The notes beneath the pieces were generated by a model. The model made no database searches, was not told the origin of the DNA, and was given only the letters and a program-made list of their open reading frames with translations. The translations under genes and the position numbers were made by a program. From contig NZ_CP017141.1 in NCBI RefSeq assembly GCF_001721645.1, positions 1,426,001-1,490,000 on the forward strand: DNA of 64,000 nt. Direction: 5' to 3'. Position 1 is the first letter of the stretch, and each line of letters starts with the position of its first letter. Below are positions 27,094 to 36,666 of this stretch, one piece after another. This DNA is from Pedobacter steynii (GTDB lineage Bacteria > Bacteroidota > Bacteroidia > Sphingobacteriales > Sphingobacteriaceae).

Positions 27094-30006
27094 ATGACTG
27101 CGTTTTTAAAAGAAGTAGCGGAAGATCTGGTAGCACGATTGGGCAGAGACCTGCACCATGCTGCGGTTGTTTTTAACAACAAACGCCCGGTGCCTTATTT
27201 GCAGAACCACCTTGCAGATACGATAGGAAAACCTTTCTGGAGTCCCTCATTTTTTACCATTCAGGAGTTTTTTGCGCGCGCTACAGATTTACAGGTTGCC
27301 GATGGCTTTACCCAGTTCTTTACCTTGCTGCAGCAGTACAATAAATTACTGGCCGAAGAAGGTGGAAAAGCACTCAATCCTGATGTATTTTATCCCATTG
27401 CCAGAATCATTTTGAGTGACTTCTCGCAATTGGATAACGACCTGGTAAATGCGGATCAGCTGTTCCGGGAGCTGGAAGATATTGCGGTGATTGAAAAGGA
27501 ATTTCAGCACCTGACGTCAGAGCAACAACAGTTTTTAGAACAATTCTGGTCTTCTTTCTCTTCAGGCAGGCAGCAGAACCATCAGGAACAGTTCATCCGT
27601 ATGTGGAGGCGCATGCCTAAGCTATATCGGGGATTCCATGAGGCTTTGAAAGAGAGGGGATATACTACGATGGCCAATATCTACCGTCAGCTCGCGGAAG
27701 GGAAGGCAGACCGGTTATCTTTTATAGATGACTTCAGCGAAGGTAAACTCGTTTTTGCCGGTTTTAATGCACTCAGCAATGCAGAAGCAGTCATCTTTAA
27801 ACGCTGGAATAAAGAAGAAAAAGCTTTGTTCTATTTCGATACGGATAACTATTACCTGCAGGATGAAACGCAGGAGGCGGGTTTGTTCCTGAGAAAAAAT
27901 ATACAGAAACTAGGCCTTCCGAATGCACTTGGGCCCAGTAAAGACCTGATCCGAAGCCATCAAAAAGAAATTAATGTATACAAAACGCAGGGACAAACTG
28001 CACAGGCAAAGATCCTGCAGCAGGAATTATTACAGGATTATCCGCTGCTTGAGGCAGCAGACAATGCCGGCAAAATAGCCCTGATTCTCGCTGATGAGAG
28101 CCTGCTCCTGCCGGTATTACAGACGATCCCTACCACATATCAGCATGCTGATGGAATTTCTAATATAGACCTCAACGTCACAATGGGATACCCGCTGCTG
28201 GCCACTTCTATTTTCGGTCTGGCAGACCTTTGGCTGAGCATTCAGGCGCAACTGATCGAAGGTAAAAAGGATACCGTTTATTACCGGGAGGTAGAGGCTT
28301 TTTTATCACATCCGCTTACCGGTGTGTCTGCTGAACAAAGAGATCTGGTACAACAGGAAATTTTAAAAGAACAATTAATAGAGGTTCCTGTGCTGACCTT
28401 ACATGCAGATGAGTTATCCAGCCTGTTTTTTACCAAAGTACACAAGGGGTTGGCAGCGATAAATAACCTCCAGAAAATATTCAGGCTCATTCTGGAACGT
28501 CAACTGGAAGATAAAACGTTAAAACAAACGGAAGCAGATTTGTTTGGGGCGACCTTAAAAGAGTTAAACCGCCTGCACGACACCCTGGAAGATTATGCGG
28601 CTCAATTGCCACTTTCTTTCGTGCTTTCTCTTGTGCAAAAAGCAGTGCAGGGAATTGCGGTCCCCTTAAGTGGGGAGCCCTTGCAGGGAGTGCAGGTAAT
28701 GGGGTTGCTGGAAAGCAGGAGCCTTGATTTTGAACATGTATATGTCCTGGGGGTGAACGAAGGAATCCTCCCACAGGTAAATGTTTCGCCAAGCTTTATT
28801 CCCGATAGCATCCGAAGGGCATATGGTTTGCCGGTAATCGAAAATCAGGATGCCATTTCTGCCTATATGTTTTACCGTTTATTGCAACGCTCAAAGAAAG
28901 TAAGCCTGGTTTATAACGGACAGGGGGATGATAACAATACCGGAGAGCCTAGCCGCTTCCTTCGTCAGCTGGAGTTTGAAAGTGGTTATACCTTTAAATA
29001 TTTTGACCAGTCGCAATCTGTTGCTATCGGGTCAGCGCTGAATGTCGAGATAAAAAAAGAAGGAGAAACCCTCCGCAGGTTAAACTTATATCTGGATGGA
29101 CAGGAGGGACCCTCTGCGAAATTGTCGGCGACGAGACTGACGACTTATCTCAACTGTCCGGTACAGTTTTTCTATAAATATATTGCCAAAATTGAAGAGC
29201 CGGAAGAGCTGGCAGAAAACCTGGAAGCAAATAGTATCGGCTCTACTTTACACCTTGTATTGGAGCGCTTTTATCAGAAACTTCAGGCCGAAAGCCCCTA
29301 TATCACCAGGGAAAGGATTATTGATAACAGGAAAAACCTGGATGAACTCTGTAAACGTGCCTTTGCCTTTGTGATGTTTAAAGAGGAAGAGAAAATATTG
29401 GAGCACAATGGAATGCAGCAGGTTATGCTGGCCATTGTAGCCGAATATGCAAATGTGATCCTTGATCATGATGAAAATCAAGCTCCTTTTACCCTGGTAG
29501 AACTGGAAAATGATGAAGATTATGTCATCCCTTTTCCTATAAAGGTGAAAGGAGAGGAGCGGCAGCTGACCCTGTTTGGAATCATCGACCGTGTAGATCA
29601 GCGCAATGGGGTCACGAGAATCGTGGATTATAAAACAGGAAGAGACGAAATCGGCTTCTCTTCCATTGAAGAGCTTTTTGATACAGAAAGTAATAAACAA
29701 AACAAGGCACTCGTGCAAACTTTGTTCTATACCTACGTTTACGAACAGGCTAAAGGGATCACGGGGGTAGAACCCAACCTTTACATCATTCGTAAAATGC
29801 GGGAAGAAGGAACCTTGTTCTATCTGAGGGAAAACCGGAAAAAAGTGTTGCTACAGGCGGAACAACTCGACGATATGAAAGGAAATTTTACCAACCTGCT
29901 CCGGCAAAAACTGGAAGAATTGTTCAATCCTGATGTCCCTTTTGTACACACAACAGTAGCCGATAATTGCATGTATTGCCCTTACCTTACCCTTTGTGGA
30001 AAATAA
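27094..30006 (+). CDS. PD-(D/E)XK nuclease protein (AddB-like)
   Basis: 970 residues. The N-terminal two thirds correspond to the inactivated-helicase body; the C-terminus carries a RecB-type nuclease (GIIDRVDQRNGVTRIVDYKTGR, with D and the D-Y-K triad). Four cysteines, one in YLNCPVQFFYKYI before the nuclease and three in CMYCPYLTLC at the end, match the iron-sulfur staple of AddB. Overall family identity is inferred from gene order and this pattern; pairs with the gene at 23852. Confidence 0.88.
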   Translation: MTAFLKEVAEDLVARLGRDLHHAAVVFNNKRPVPYLQNHLADTIGKPFWSPSFFTIQEFFARATDLQVADGFTQFFTLLQQYNKLLAEEGGKALNPDVFYPIARIILSDFSQLDNDLVNADQLFRELEDIAVIEKEFQHLTSEQQQFLEQFWSSFSSGRQQNHQEQFIRMWRRMPKLYRGFHEALKERGYTTMANIYRQLAEGKADRLSFIDDFSEGKLVFAGFNALSNAEAVIFKRWNKEEKALFYFDTDNYYLQDETQEAGLFLRKNIQKLGLPNALGPSKDLIRSHQKEINVYKTQGQTAQAKILQQELLQDYPLLEAADNAGKIALILADESLLLPVLQTIPTTYQHADGISNIDLNVTMGYPLLATSIFGLADLWLSIQAQLIEGKKDTVYYREVEAFLSHPLTGVSAEQRDLVQQEILKEQLIEVPVLTLHADELSSLFFTKVHKGLAAINNLQKIFRLILERQLEDKTLKQTEADLFGATLKELNRLHDTLEDYAAQLPLSFVLSLVQKAVQGIAVPLSGEPLQGVQVMGLLESRSLDFEHVYVLGVNEGILPQVNVSPSFIPDSIRRAYGLPVIENQDAISAYMFYRLLQRSKKVSLVYNGQGDDNNTGEPSRFLRQLEFESGYTFKYFDQSQSVAIGSALNVEIKKEGETLRRLNLYLDGQEGPSAKLSATRLTTYLNCPVQFFYKYIAKIEEPEELAENLEANSIGSTLHLVLERFYQKLQAESPYITRERIIDNRKNLDELCKRAFAFVMFKEEEKILEHNGMQQVMLAIVAEYANVILDHDENQAPFTLVELENDEDYVIPFPIKVKGEERQLTLFGIIDRVDQRNGVTRIVDYKTGRDEIGFSSIEELFDTESNKQNKALVQTLFYTYVYEQAKGITGVEPNLYIIRKMREEGTLFYLRENRKKVLLQAEQLDDMKGNFTNLLRQKLEELFNPDVPFVHTTVADNCMYCPYLTLCGK

Positions 30007-30012
30007 AAAACT

Positions 30013-30375
30013 ATGCCTATGCTTGTCTCTGCAGTACCCATTCTGGCTTCGGTAAATACAGCTGAAACCATCGCTTTTTACACCGGAAAATTAGACTTTA
30101 CCTTTCATTCCGAATGGGATGGATACCTGATTTTTAGTAAAGATGACATCTCTTTACACTTCTGGCCAACCACCGATCCGGAGATTCCAAAGCATACCGG
30201 TTGTTATATCAATGTAAATAAAGTTGAGCAATTGTATCAACAATATGAGCCTCTGGGAGTGGTTCACCCAAATGGTAAGCTGGCAGAAATGGCCTGGGGA
30301 ATGCACCAGTTCTCGATTTTAGACAACAATGGAAACATCATTCATTTTGGTGAACCGATGGAAAACAAAGTGTAA
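30013..30375 (+). CDS. VOC (glyoxalase/bleomycin-resistance) family protein
   Basis: 120 residues with the VOC beta-alpha-beta-beta-beta layout (VPILASVNTAETIAFYTGKLDF ... GYLIFSKDDISLHFWP ... MHQFSILDNNGNIIHFGEP). Bleomycin-resistance-like; could bind or sequester a small molecule. Six bases after the nuclease gene, probably the third gene of that transcript. Confidence 0.85.
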   Translation: MPMLVSAVPILASVNTAETIAFYTGKLDFTFHSEWDGYLIFSKDDISLHFWPTTDPEIPKHTGCYINVNKVEQLYQQYEPLGVVHPNGKLAEMAWGMHQFSILDNNGNIIHFGEPMENKV

Positions 30376-30409
30376 TTAAAACACTACTTCATAATTAATT
30401 TACAATAGT

Positions 30410-30417
30410 TATATTTG
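30410..30417 (+). promoter_or_regulatory. -7 box of pdhB
   Basis: TATATTTG, a perfect TAnnTTTG, 25 bases before the ATG. -33 box not clear. Confidence 0.5.
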
Positions 30418-30442
30418 CCAACAGTTAATATTTGAATATACA

Positions 30443-31429
30443 ATGAGAGAAATTCAATTTAGAGAAGCGTTACGCGAAGCCCTAAGTGAAGAAATGCGTA
30501 AAAATGAGAACGTTTTCTTGATGGGTGAAGAGGTAGCGCAATACAATGGTGCTTATAAGGTAAGTCAGGGTATGTTAGACGAGTTTGGCGACAAACGCGT
30601 AATTGATACTCCTATTGCTGAATTAGGCTTTGCCGGTATTGGTATTGGCGCAGCAATGAATGGATTGATTCCGGTCATAGAATTTATGACTTTCAATTTC
30701 TCGTTGGTTGCTATTGATCAGATTATTAACGGTGCAGCCAAAATGTTGTCGATGAGCGGTGGACAGTTTCCTGTTCCGATCGTATTTCGTGGGCCAACCG
30801 GAAATGCAGGTCAGCTGGGTGCTCAGCACTCTCAGAACTTTGAAAACTGGTATGCAAACTGCCCGGGCTTAAAAGTTGTGGTTCCATCTACTCCTTACGA
30901 AGCTAAAGGTCTGTTAAAACAAGCTATCCTTGATCCGGATCCGGTAATTTTCATGGAGTCTGAAGTGATGTACGGCGATAAAGGAGAAGTTCCTGAAGAG
31001 GAATATTACCTGCCAATCGGTAAAGCAAACGTGGTTAAAGAAGGAAGCGATGTAACCATCGTTACTTTCGGTAAAATGTTAACCCGTGTGGTAAACCCGG
31101 CTGTAGAAGAGCTGACTAAAGATGGAATCAATGTAGAAGTAATCGATTTACGTACAGTACGTCCTATCGATTATGCAACTATCATCGAGTCTGTAAAGAA
31201 AACAAACCGTTTGGTAATTGTTGAAGAGGCATGGCCATTGGCTTCTATCTCTTCCGAGATTGCATTTAATATCCAAAAGAATGCTTTCGATTACCTAGAT
31301 GCTCCGGTATTGCGTATCACTTGTGCGGATGTTCCACTTCCATATGCACCTACACTGATCGCAGCTAGCTTACCTAATGCTGAAAAAGTGATTAAAGCAG
31401 TTAAAGAAGTAATGTACGTAGCAAAATAA
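30443..31429 (+). CDS. pdhB: pyruvate dehydrogenase E1 component, beta subunit
   Basis: 328 residues of a transketolase-like beta subunit (alpha2beta2 E1 type) that decarboxylates pyruvate with thiamine diphosphate. MGEEVAQYNGAYKVSQGM holds the conserved Glu of ThDP activation; FRGPTGNAGQLGAQHSQNFE and the C-terminal DVPLPYAP are family marks. The alpha subunit, E2 and E3 are not in the window. Its terminator follows at 31455. Confidence 0.92.
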   Translation: MREIQFREALREALSEEMRKNENVFLMGEEVAQYNGAYKVSQGMLDEFGDKRVIDTPIAELGFAGIGIGAAMNGLIPVIEFMTFNFSLVAIDQIINGAAKMLSMSGGQFPVPIVFRGPTGNAGQLGAQHSQNFENWYANCPGLKVVVPSTPYEAKGLLKQAILDPDPVIFMESEVMYGDKGEVPEEEYYLPIGKANVVKEGSDVTIVTFGKMLTRVVNPAVEELTKDGINVEVIDLRTVRPIDYATIIESVKKTNRLVIVEEAWPLASISSEIAFNIQKNAFDYLDAPVLRITCADVPLPYAPTLIAASLPNAEKVIKAVKEVMYVAK

Positions 31430-31454
31430 GCTATTTCATATACACTATGATATT

Positions 31455-31490
31455 ATCCCGTTGGTCAAAACCCAGCGGGATTTTTTTTTA
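31455..31490 (+). terminator. terminator after pdhB
   Basis: ATCCCGTTGG / CCAGCGGGAT stem (one T-G pair), 7-base loop, followed by nine T. Confidence 0.9.
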
Positions 31491-31533
31491 TCCAACCTAA
31501 CCGGGGCGCAACAATTCATTAACATTTTATTTA

Positions 31534-31565
31534 TTTGAGGATGTCGATTGTTAGAATTAATTTTG
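31534..31565 (+). promoter_or_regulatory. promoter of tex
   Basis: TTTG at 31534-31537, 20 bases, TAATTTTG at 31558-31565: both boxes perfect. ATG at 31603. Confidence 0.7.
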
Positions 31566-31602
31566 GCCCCAATTGTACGTTAGAATACCAAAAGATCTTT
31601 AA

Positions 31603-33903
31603 ATGAGTCACCATTCTAAAATAATTGCTGCTGAACTTTCGGTAGCTGAAAAGCAGGTTATTGCGACTATTGAATTGTTAGATGAAGGAGCAACTGTTCC
31701 TTTTATTTCGCGTTACCGTAAAGAAATGACGGGTAGCCTGGATGAAGTACAGGTGGCGGCTATCCGCGACAGGTTTCAGCAGCTTCGTGAGCTGGATAAG
31801 CGCAGAGAAGCAATCCTTAAAGCGCTGGCTGCCCTGGATAAGCTGAGCCCTGAACTGGAAGCTCAGATCAACGCGGCGACAAATATCGCAACAATTGAAG
31901 ATATTTATCTTCCTTATAAGCCTAAGCGTAAAACAAGAGCCTCAGAAGCAAGAAAAAAAGGACTGGAACCTTTAGCACTGATGATTCTGGAACAAGGGAA
32001 AATTAATCCTGACTCAGAGGCCGAAGCCTTCTTAAATGCGGAACTGGGCGTAAACTCTACAGACGAAGCACTATCCGGAGCAAGGGACATCATTGCAGAG
32101 ATCATCAATGAGCATGTTGACGTGAGAACTTCAATGCGCAGATATTTTCAGCAAAAAGCTTCCTTCAAATCCTCTGTCCTGAAGGGTAAAGAAGAAGAGG
32201 GAATTAAGTATAAAGATTACTTCGAATGGGAGGAACCCTTGAAAGCGGCACCATCACACCGTGTTCTTGCCATGAGAAGAGGAGAAAACGAATCTATCTT
32301 AAAATTGGAGACCATGCCGGAGGAAGAAGGCGCAATCTCTATTTTAGAAGAACAGTTTGTAAAAGGAAATACAGCGGGTAGTAAACAGGTAAAACTGGCT
32401 ATTCAGGACTGCTATAAAAGATTGTTAGGCCCGGCAATGGAAACAGAAATCCGCTCTTTTTCTAAAGATAAAGCTGATGAGGAAGCCATCAGGGTATTTG
32501 CCGAAAATGCCAGACAACTCTTGTTGGCAGCACCAATGGGACAGAAAAATGTATTGGCCATCGACCCTGGATTCCGTACCGGATGTAAAGTGGTTTGCCT
32601 GGACAGACAAGGAAAGTTATTGGAAAATACAGCAATCTATCCACATACCGGACAAGGGAATGTGAAGAATGCAGCAGATAAAATTACGGAGCTTTGTAAA
32701 AAATATGAAATAGAAGCCATTGCTATCGGTAATGGTACTGCAGGAAGAGAAACAGAAGTGTTTATCCGTGGATTGCAATTGCCGGAAATCACAGTGGTGA
32801 TGGTCAATGAAAACGGGGCTTCTATCTATTCGGCTTCAGATGTGGCAAGGGAAGAATTTCCAACCCAGGACATCACGGTTCGTGGTGCAGTTTCTATCGG
32901 CAGAAGATTAATGGACCCATTGGCAGAACTGGTAAAGATCGATCCTAAATCGATTGGTGTCGGACAGTATCAGCATGATGTGGATCAAAATAAATTGCAA
33001 CAGTCTTTGGATGATACGGTAATGAGCTGCGTAAACGCGGTAGGAGTAGAGTTGAATACCGCTTCGAAACAGGTATTGGCTTATGTTTCCGGTCTTGGGC
33101 CGCAGCTGGCACAAAATATTGTAACCTATAGAAATGAGAATGGCGCGTTTAAAAACAGAGAGAGCCTGAAAAAGGTTCCCCGTTTAGGTGATAAAGCATT
33201 TGAGCAGGCTGCAGGATTCTTAAGGATCAGAAATGCAGAACATGTGCTGGATGCAAGTGGTGTGCATCCGGAGCGTTATGCTTTGGTGAATAAAATGGCC
33301 AGAGATCTGAACTGTACCGTTGCCCAACTGGTGAAAGATGCCGCGTTGAGAAAGCAAATCAAATTGCAGCAATATGTAAGTGAAGAGATCGGATTGCCAA
33401 CATTAAATGACATCATGAATGAATTGGCTAAGCCGGGAAGAGATCCCCGGGAGCAATTTGAAGCATTCAGCTTCACCGATGGGGTAAACGAGATCTCAGA
33501 CCTGAAAATCGGAATGAAGCTTCCTGGAATCGTCACAAATATTACCAATTTCGGCGCTTTTGTTGACATAGGTGTGCATCAGGATGGTTTGGTACATACC
33601 AGCCAGATGTCTGACCGCTTTATCGCAAACCCAAATGATGTGGTAAAAGTACACCAAAAGGTAGAGGTGACGGTTATGGAAGTGGATGTAGCACGTAAAC
33701 GCATTTCCTTATCGATGAAAACAGGAGAGGCAAGGGCACCTAAGTCTAAAAATTCTGGAAAACCAGCAGATAAAGCGAAATCCTTTAACAAACCGTCAAA
33801 TGCTAAGCCAAAACCTGCTCATAAACCTGAGCAAAAAGGAAAAGCACAACCGGAAGGTGACTTACAATTGAAACTGGAAGCGTTGAAAAATATGTTCAAA
33901 TAA
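31603..33903 (+). CDS. tex: Tex family RNA-binding transcription accessory protein
   Basis: 766 residues. N-terminal helical part, YqgF/RNase-H-like domain (VLAIDPGFRTGCKV near 320), two helix-hairpin-helix segments (GVELNTASKQVLAYVSGLG...) and a C-terminal S1 RNA-binding domain (GMKLPGIVTNITNFGAFVDIGVHQDGLVH). The last 50 residues are a Lys/Pro-rich disordered tail. Binds nucleic acid and is needed for transcription fitness in several bacteria. Ends at a strong terminator shared with rtcB-1. Confidence 0.95.
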   Translation: MSHHSKIIAAELSVAEKQVIATIELLDEGATVPFISRYRKEMTGSLDEVQVAAIRDRFQQLRELDKRREAILKALAALDKLSPELEAQINAATNIATIEDIYLPYKPKRKTRASEARKKGLEPLALMILEQGKINPDSEAEAFLNAELGVNSTDEALSGARDIIAEIINEHVDVRTSMRRYFQQKASFKSSVLKGKEEEGIKYKDYFEWEEPLKAAPSHRVLAMRRGENESILKLETMPEEEGAISILEEQFVKGNTAGSKQVKLAIQDCYKRLLGPAMETEIRSFSKDKADEEAIRVFAENARQLLLAAPMGQKNVLAIDPGFRTGCKVVCLDRQGKLLENTAIYPHTGQGNVKNAADKITELCKKYEIEAIAIGNGTAGRETEVFIRGLQLPEITVVMVNENGASIYSASDVAREEFPTQDITVRGAVSIGRRLMDPLAELVKIDPKSIGVGQYQHDVDQNKLQQSLDDTVMSCVNAVGVELNTASKQVLAYVSGLGPQLAQNIVTYRNENGAFKNRESLKKVPRLGDKAFEQAAGFLRIRNAEHVLDASGVHPERYALVNKMARDLNCTVAQLVKDAALRKQIKLQQYVSEEIGLPTLNDIMNELAKPGRDPREQFEAFSFTDGVNEISDLKIGMKLPGIVTNITNFGAFVDIGVHQDGLVHTSQMSDRFIANPNDVVKVHQKVEVTVMEVDVARKRISLSMKTGEARAPKSKNSGKPADKAKSFNKPSNAKPKPAHKPEQKGKAQPEGDLQLKLEALKNMFK

Positions 33904-33915
33904 CAATTCTTAAAT

Positions 33916-33959
33916 AAATAGAAAAGGTTCGGAATATCATTTCCGAACCTTTTCTATTT
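33916..33959. terminator. bidirectional terminator between tex and rtcB-1
   Basis: Perfect 19-bp stem (AAATAGAAAAGG... / ...CCTTTTCTATTT) with a 6-base loop; the T run on each side serves tex and the converging rtcB. It touches the rtcB stop codon at 33958-33960. Confidence 0.9.
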
Positions 33960-35382
33960 AATCCTCCCGGCTCCCGTCATCGGCCATACGGACGATTTTC
34001 GGACTAAACCTGGCCACAACGTCTACGAGCTCTTTTTGAGCATCCATCACCAGGTTGATGTCTTTATAAGCCATAGGGGCTTCATCTAATCCGGCGCCAA
34101 TTAAGGTAACTTTATGTTCCTTCAAGATAGCCCTCATCTGATCTCTGGAGATGTTCTGAATGGCTTTTGTTCGGCTCATCAATCTTCCGGCACCATGAGA
34201 AGCAGAGTTGATCGCTGCGGTCTCTCCTTTTCCGCGGACCAGGAAACCCGGAGCGGTCATAGAGCCTGGAATAATCCCCATCACTCCTTTACCGGCAGGG
34301 GTAGCCCCTTTACGGTGAACAATCACTTCTTCTCCGTTCCAGACCTCTTTCCAGGCAAAATTATGGTGGTTTTCTACCCTGGCCAACACCTCTGCTCCAA
34401 TGGCTTTTGTTAGTTTCTTATGGATCACCTCATGACAGGCAGAAGCGTAATCACCCGCAAGGTTCATCGCCAGCCAGTATTCTTGTCCGGCTTCAGAATT
34501 CATATCCAGATAAGCCAGGTTTACGGCTTCCTGTGGAAGCTTACATAATTCTTTAGCCAGCCTGGTATAATGCCCGGCTACTGTTGCCCCAAATCCACGT
34601 GAGCCGGAATGCGTCAGTAAGGCAAGGTATTTTCCCTTCGGAATGTTTAAAGCACCATCGTCTTTCTCAAATTCAATAATCCCCCATTCCACAAAGTGAT
34701 TTCCACCACCAGAGCTTCCCAGCTGTGAATAAGCCTTATCATGCAGGTTTTTGATCATCGGCGTCAGGTTAAACTCTGCACGCTCCAATACTTCATGATC
34801 TGCTTTATACTGGCCATGAAAACCATGCCCGGCGCCAAATTTAGTATGTGCAATCAATTCTCTTTTGAACTGAGCCTCATTTTCATGGAAATGGCTTTCT
34901 GAAATATCGAATACAGATAAGGCCATCCGACAACCGATGTCGACACCCACACCATATGGTATAATTGCATTACGGGTAGCTAAAACACCTCCTATCGGCA
35001 AACCGTAACCCTGATGTGCATCGGGCATTAATGCGCCTGCAACACTTACAGGTAACCTCATCGCAATGTTCATCTGTTTTCTCGCACCTTCTTCTATCTG
35101 GTCTCCCCCGTATACGGTATAAGCGGTTGCCTGTGCCGATAACGCAATCGTTTCATCTACTGGTGCCGCAGCTTCTTCAATGATGGCCGTGGCCAGTTTT
35201 TCCAGGATCTCATGATCGATGAACTGCTCTGGTTTTGCTTTTACTTCCAGCAATAAGGTGATGAGTTCTTCTTTGTTAAATTCCTCAAATCCTTTTTCAA
35301 TCAGACTTAATGCAAGTCCGAGTGTTTTTCCGGGAGCATAACCTCTTTCAATGAGTTCGTTCCCATTTAATATATGTTTCAT
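33958..35382 (-). CDS. rtcB: RtcB-family RNA ligase, copy 1
   Basis: 474 residues. RtcB seals RNA ends with a 2',3'-cyclic phosphate or 3'-phosphate to a 5'-OH, using GTP and Mn2+. Conserved motifs: GVDIGCRMAL (metal-binding D and C), SSGGGNHFVEWG, HSGSRGFGA, NHHNFAW, and HRKGATPA with the guanylylated histidine. Last gene of the minus-strand unit tRNA-like RNA-small ORFs-slipin-rtcB; a 67-base gap with a small CTCAT-TTCT-ATGAG hairpin separates it from slipin. A second copy lies at 38530. No archease (rtcA-type partner) is seen. Confidence 0.93.
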   Translation of the reverse strand: MKHILNGNELIERGYAPGKTLGLALSLIEKGFEEFNKEELITLLLEVKAKPEQFIDHEILEKLATAIIEEAAAPVDETIALSAQATAYTVYGGDQIEEGARKQMNIAMRLPVSVAGALMPDAHQGYGLPIGGVLATRNAIIPYGVGVDIGCRMALSVFDISESHFHENEAQFKRELIAHTKFGAGHGFHGQYKADHEVLERAEFNLTPMIKNLHDKAYSQLGSSGGGNHFVEWGIIEFEKDDGALNIPKGKYLALLTHSGSRGFGATVAGHYTRLAKELCKLPQEAVNLAYLDMNSEAGQEYWLAMNLAGDYASACHEVIHKKLTKAIGAEVLARVENHHNFAWKEVWNGEEVIVHRKGATPAGKGVMGIIPGSMTAPGFLVRGKGETAAINSASHGAGRLMSRTKAIQNISRDQMRAILKEHKVTLIGAGLDEAPMAYKDINLVMDAQKELVDVVARFSPKIVRMADDGSRED

Positions 35383-35449
35383 TATTTTATTCTTAATGAT
35401 ATAATGCTGTTCTCATTTCTATGAGCACATATTTTTAATATTACCCTAA

Positions 35450-36544
35450 TTATTTAACAAAGATCTGCTTCAACTGATCGATCATTTGTCCGCTTCCGGA
35501 TAAGCTGATCGTGTTGATCTTTTCTGCAATCTTCTCTACATATTCCATTTCTTTCAATTTATACAACATGGCATTATCTTCCATCAGTTTTGCCGTATTT
35601 AACAAACTTCTGGTAGAGGCGGTTTCCTCTCTTCTCGTAATCAGGTTGGCTTGTGCTCTTTTTTCAGCAATCAAAACCTGATTCATGATTTCTTTGATGT
35701 CACCTGGTAGTATAATGTCTTTCAATCCGCAGTTGAGTAATTCAACACCCAAAAGCGCGGCATTCGCTGCGGAGCTGGTCAAGACATGATTTGCAATCTT
35801 TTCCTTGCTTTCCATCAACTCATCAAAAGTTAGCCTTCCAATGAATTCTCTTAAAGATAACTGAATCAATACGTACAGTTGTTTCTCAAATTCCTTGTTT
35901 TCCAACAGGGCTTTGATGGCATCTGATACTTTGTACTGAACACTAAAGTTGATTCTCAACTGCGCTTTATCCTTGGTTAAAATTTCCTGGCCTGCGATTT
36001 CCATGTTCAGTTGTCTCAAGTCAGTTTTCAACACCTGGATCAGCGTGCTGTTGTTCCACCAGATGTAATTTCCTACTTCCAGTACACGTTCAAACTTTCC
36101 ATCAACCATCATCAAAGCGGCTTCATAGCTCTCAATTCTGAAAGATTTGACATAAGGCTGCATCAAAGACTTTAACAAAGTGCTTTTATCTATGTTTTCA
36201 GTGATCTCATACTTATTCAGGTCCACATTCAGAAAGGAGTATTTGTTTAATCCGATCCAGAAAGCATATCTTCCGGCAGTCAAGACCTGCTTGAAGTTCT
36301 CATTTTGATAAACCAATACCAAAGTATTGTCTCTGACTTCCACCAGGTGTATCAGGTTTTCGAAATCTTTATTTTGTAAGAGTACATCCAGCTCCGTAGA
36401 AGCGATGAAGGTTTTAGACTGATCATAAACTTCCACAGTTTCTCCAAATCCCAACCAGTAGTTTCCGGCTGTTATTACTCTTTTGAATTCTCTGTTTTTG
36501 TAAACCAACCCCACAGAGTTGGTATTAATGGTTACTCTTTTCAT
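35450..36544 (-). CDS. slipin family (SPFH/band 7) protein without transmembrane anchor
   Basis: 364 residues. The SPFH domain covers about 130-300 (VKTDLRQLNMEIAGQEILTKDKAQLRINFSVQYKV, ending in a coiled tail RAQANLITRREETAST). The N-terminus holds three copies of a short unit, F-x-(R/Q)-V-(I/L)-x2-G-x-Y at F20-Y29, F84-Y93 and F151-Y160, in place of the usual hydrophobic hairpin; no membrane helix is visible, so it may be cytosolic. SPFH proteins form rings; the gene lies upstream of rtcB and is often found beside RtcB. Its start overlaps a small upstream ORF. Confidence 0.85.
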   Translation of the reverse strand: MKRVTINTNSVGLVYKNREFKRVITAGNYWLGFGETVEVYDQSKTFIASTELDVLLQNKDFENLIHLVEVRDNTLVLVYQNENFKQVLTAGRYAFWIGLNKYSFLNVDLNKYEITENIDKSTLLKSLMQPYVKSFRIESYEAALMMVDGKFERVLEVGNYIWWNNSTLIQVLKTDLRQLNMEIAGQEILTKDKAQLRINFSVQYKVSDAIKALLENKEFEKQLYVLIQLSLREFIGRLTFDELMESKEKIANHVLTSSAANAALLGVELLNCGLKDIILPGDIKEIMNQVLIAEKRAQANLITRREETASTRSLLNTAKLMEDNAMLYKLKEMEYVEKIAEKINTISLSGSGQMIDQLKQIFVK

Positions 36545-36653
36545 ATATTTTAATTTTGGTTGGTTTAATATTTGTTACTCCTGACATCAGGAAGAATGCT
36601 GCACTCTTTGAGCATTCTTCCGGCAGCTTTTCTATTTCATTTTTAACAAGCAT
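36525..36653 (-). CDS. small ORF of 42 residues overlapping the slipin start (uncertain)
   Basis: Begins MLVKNEIEKLPEECSKSAAF and ends YEKSNH; it overlaps the first 20 bases of slipin in another frame. No known family. It could be translated with coupling into slipin, or be chance. Its coding sequence also carries the 11-bp hairpin at 36590-36621, so structure rather than coding may be conserved. Confidence 0.3.
   Translation of the reverse strand: MLVKNEIEKLPEECSKSAAFFLMSGVTNIKPTKIKIYEKSNH
36590..36621 (-). other. 11-bp hairpin in the slipin leader
   Basis: GGAAGAATGCT / AGCATTCTTCC with a 10-base loop. No T-tract follows, so an intrinsic terminator is unlikely; it may be an attenuator, processing site or protein-binding element for the slipin-rtcB message. 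Confidence 0.6.
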
Positions 36654-36666
36654 TTTTGAAAAACAT

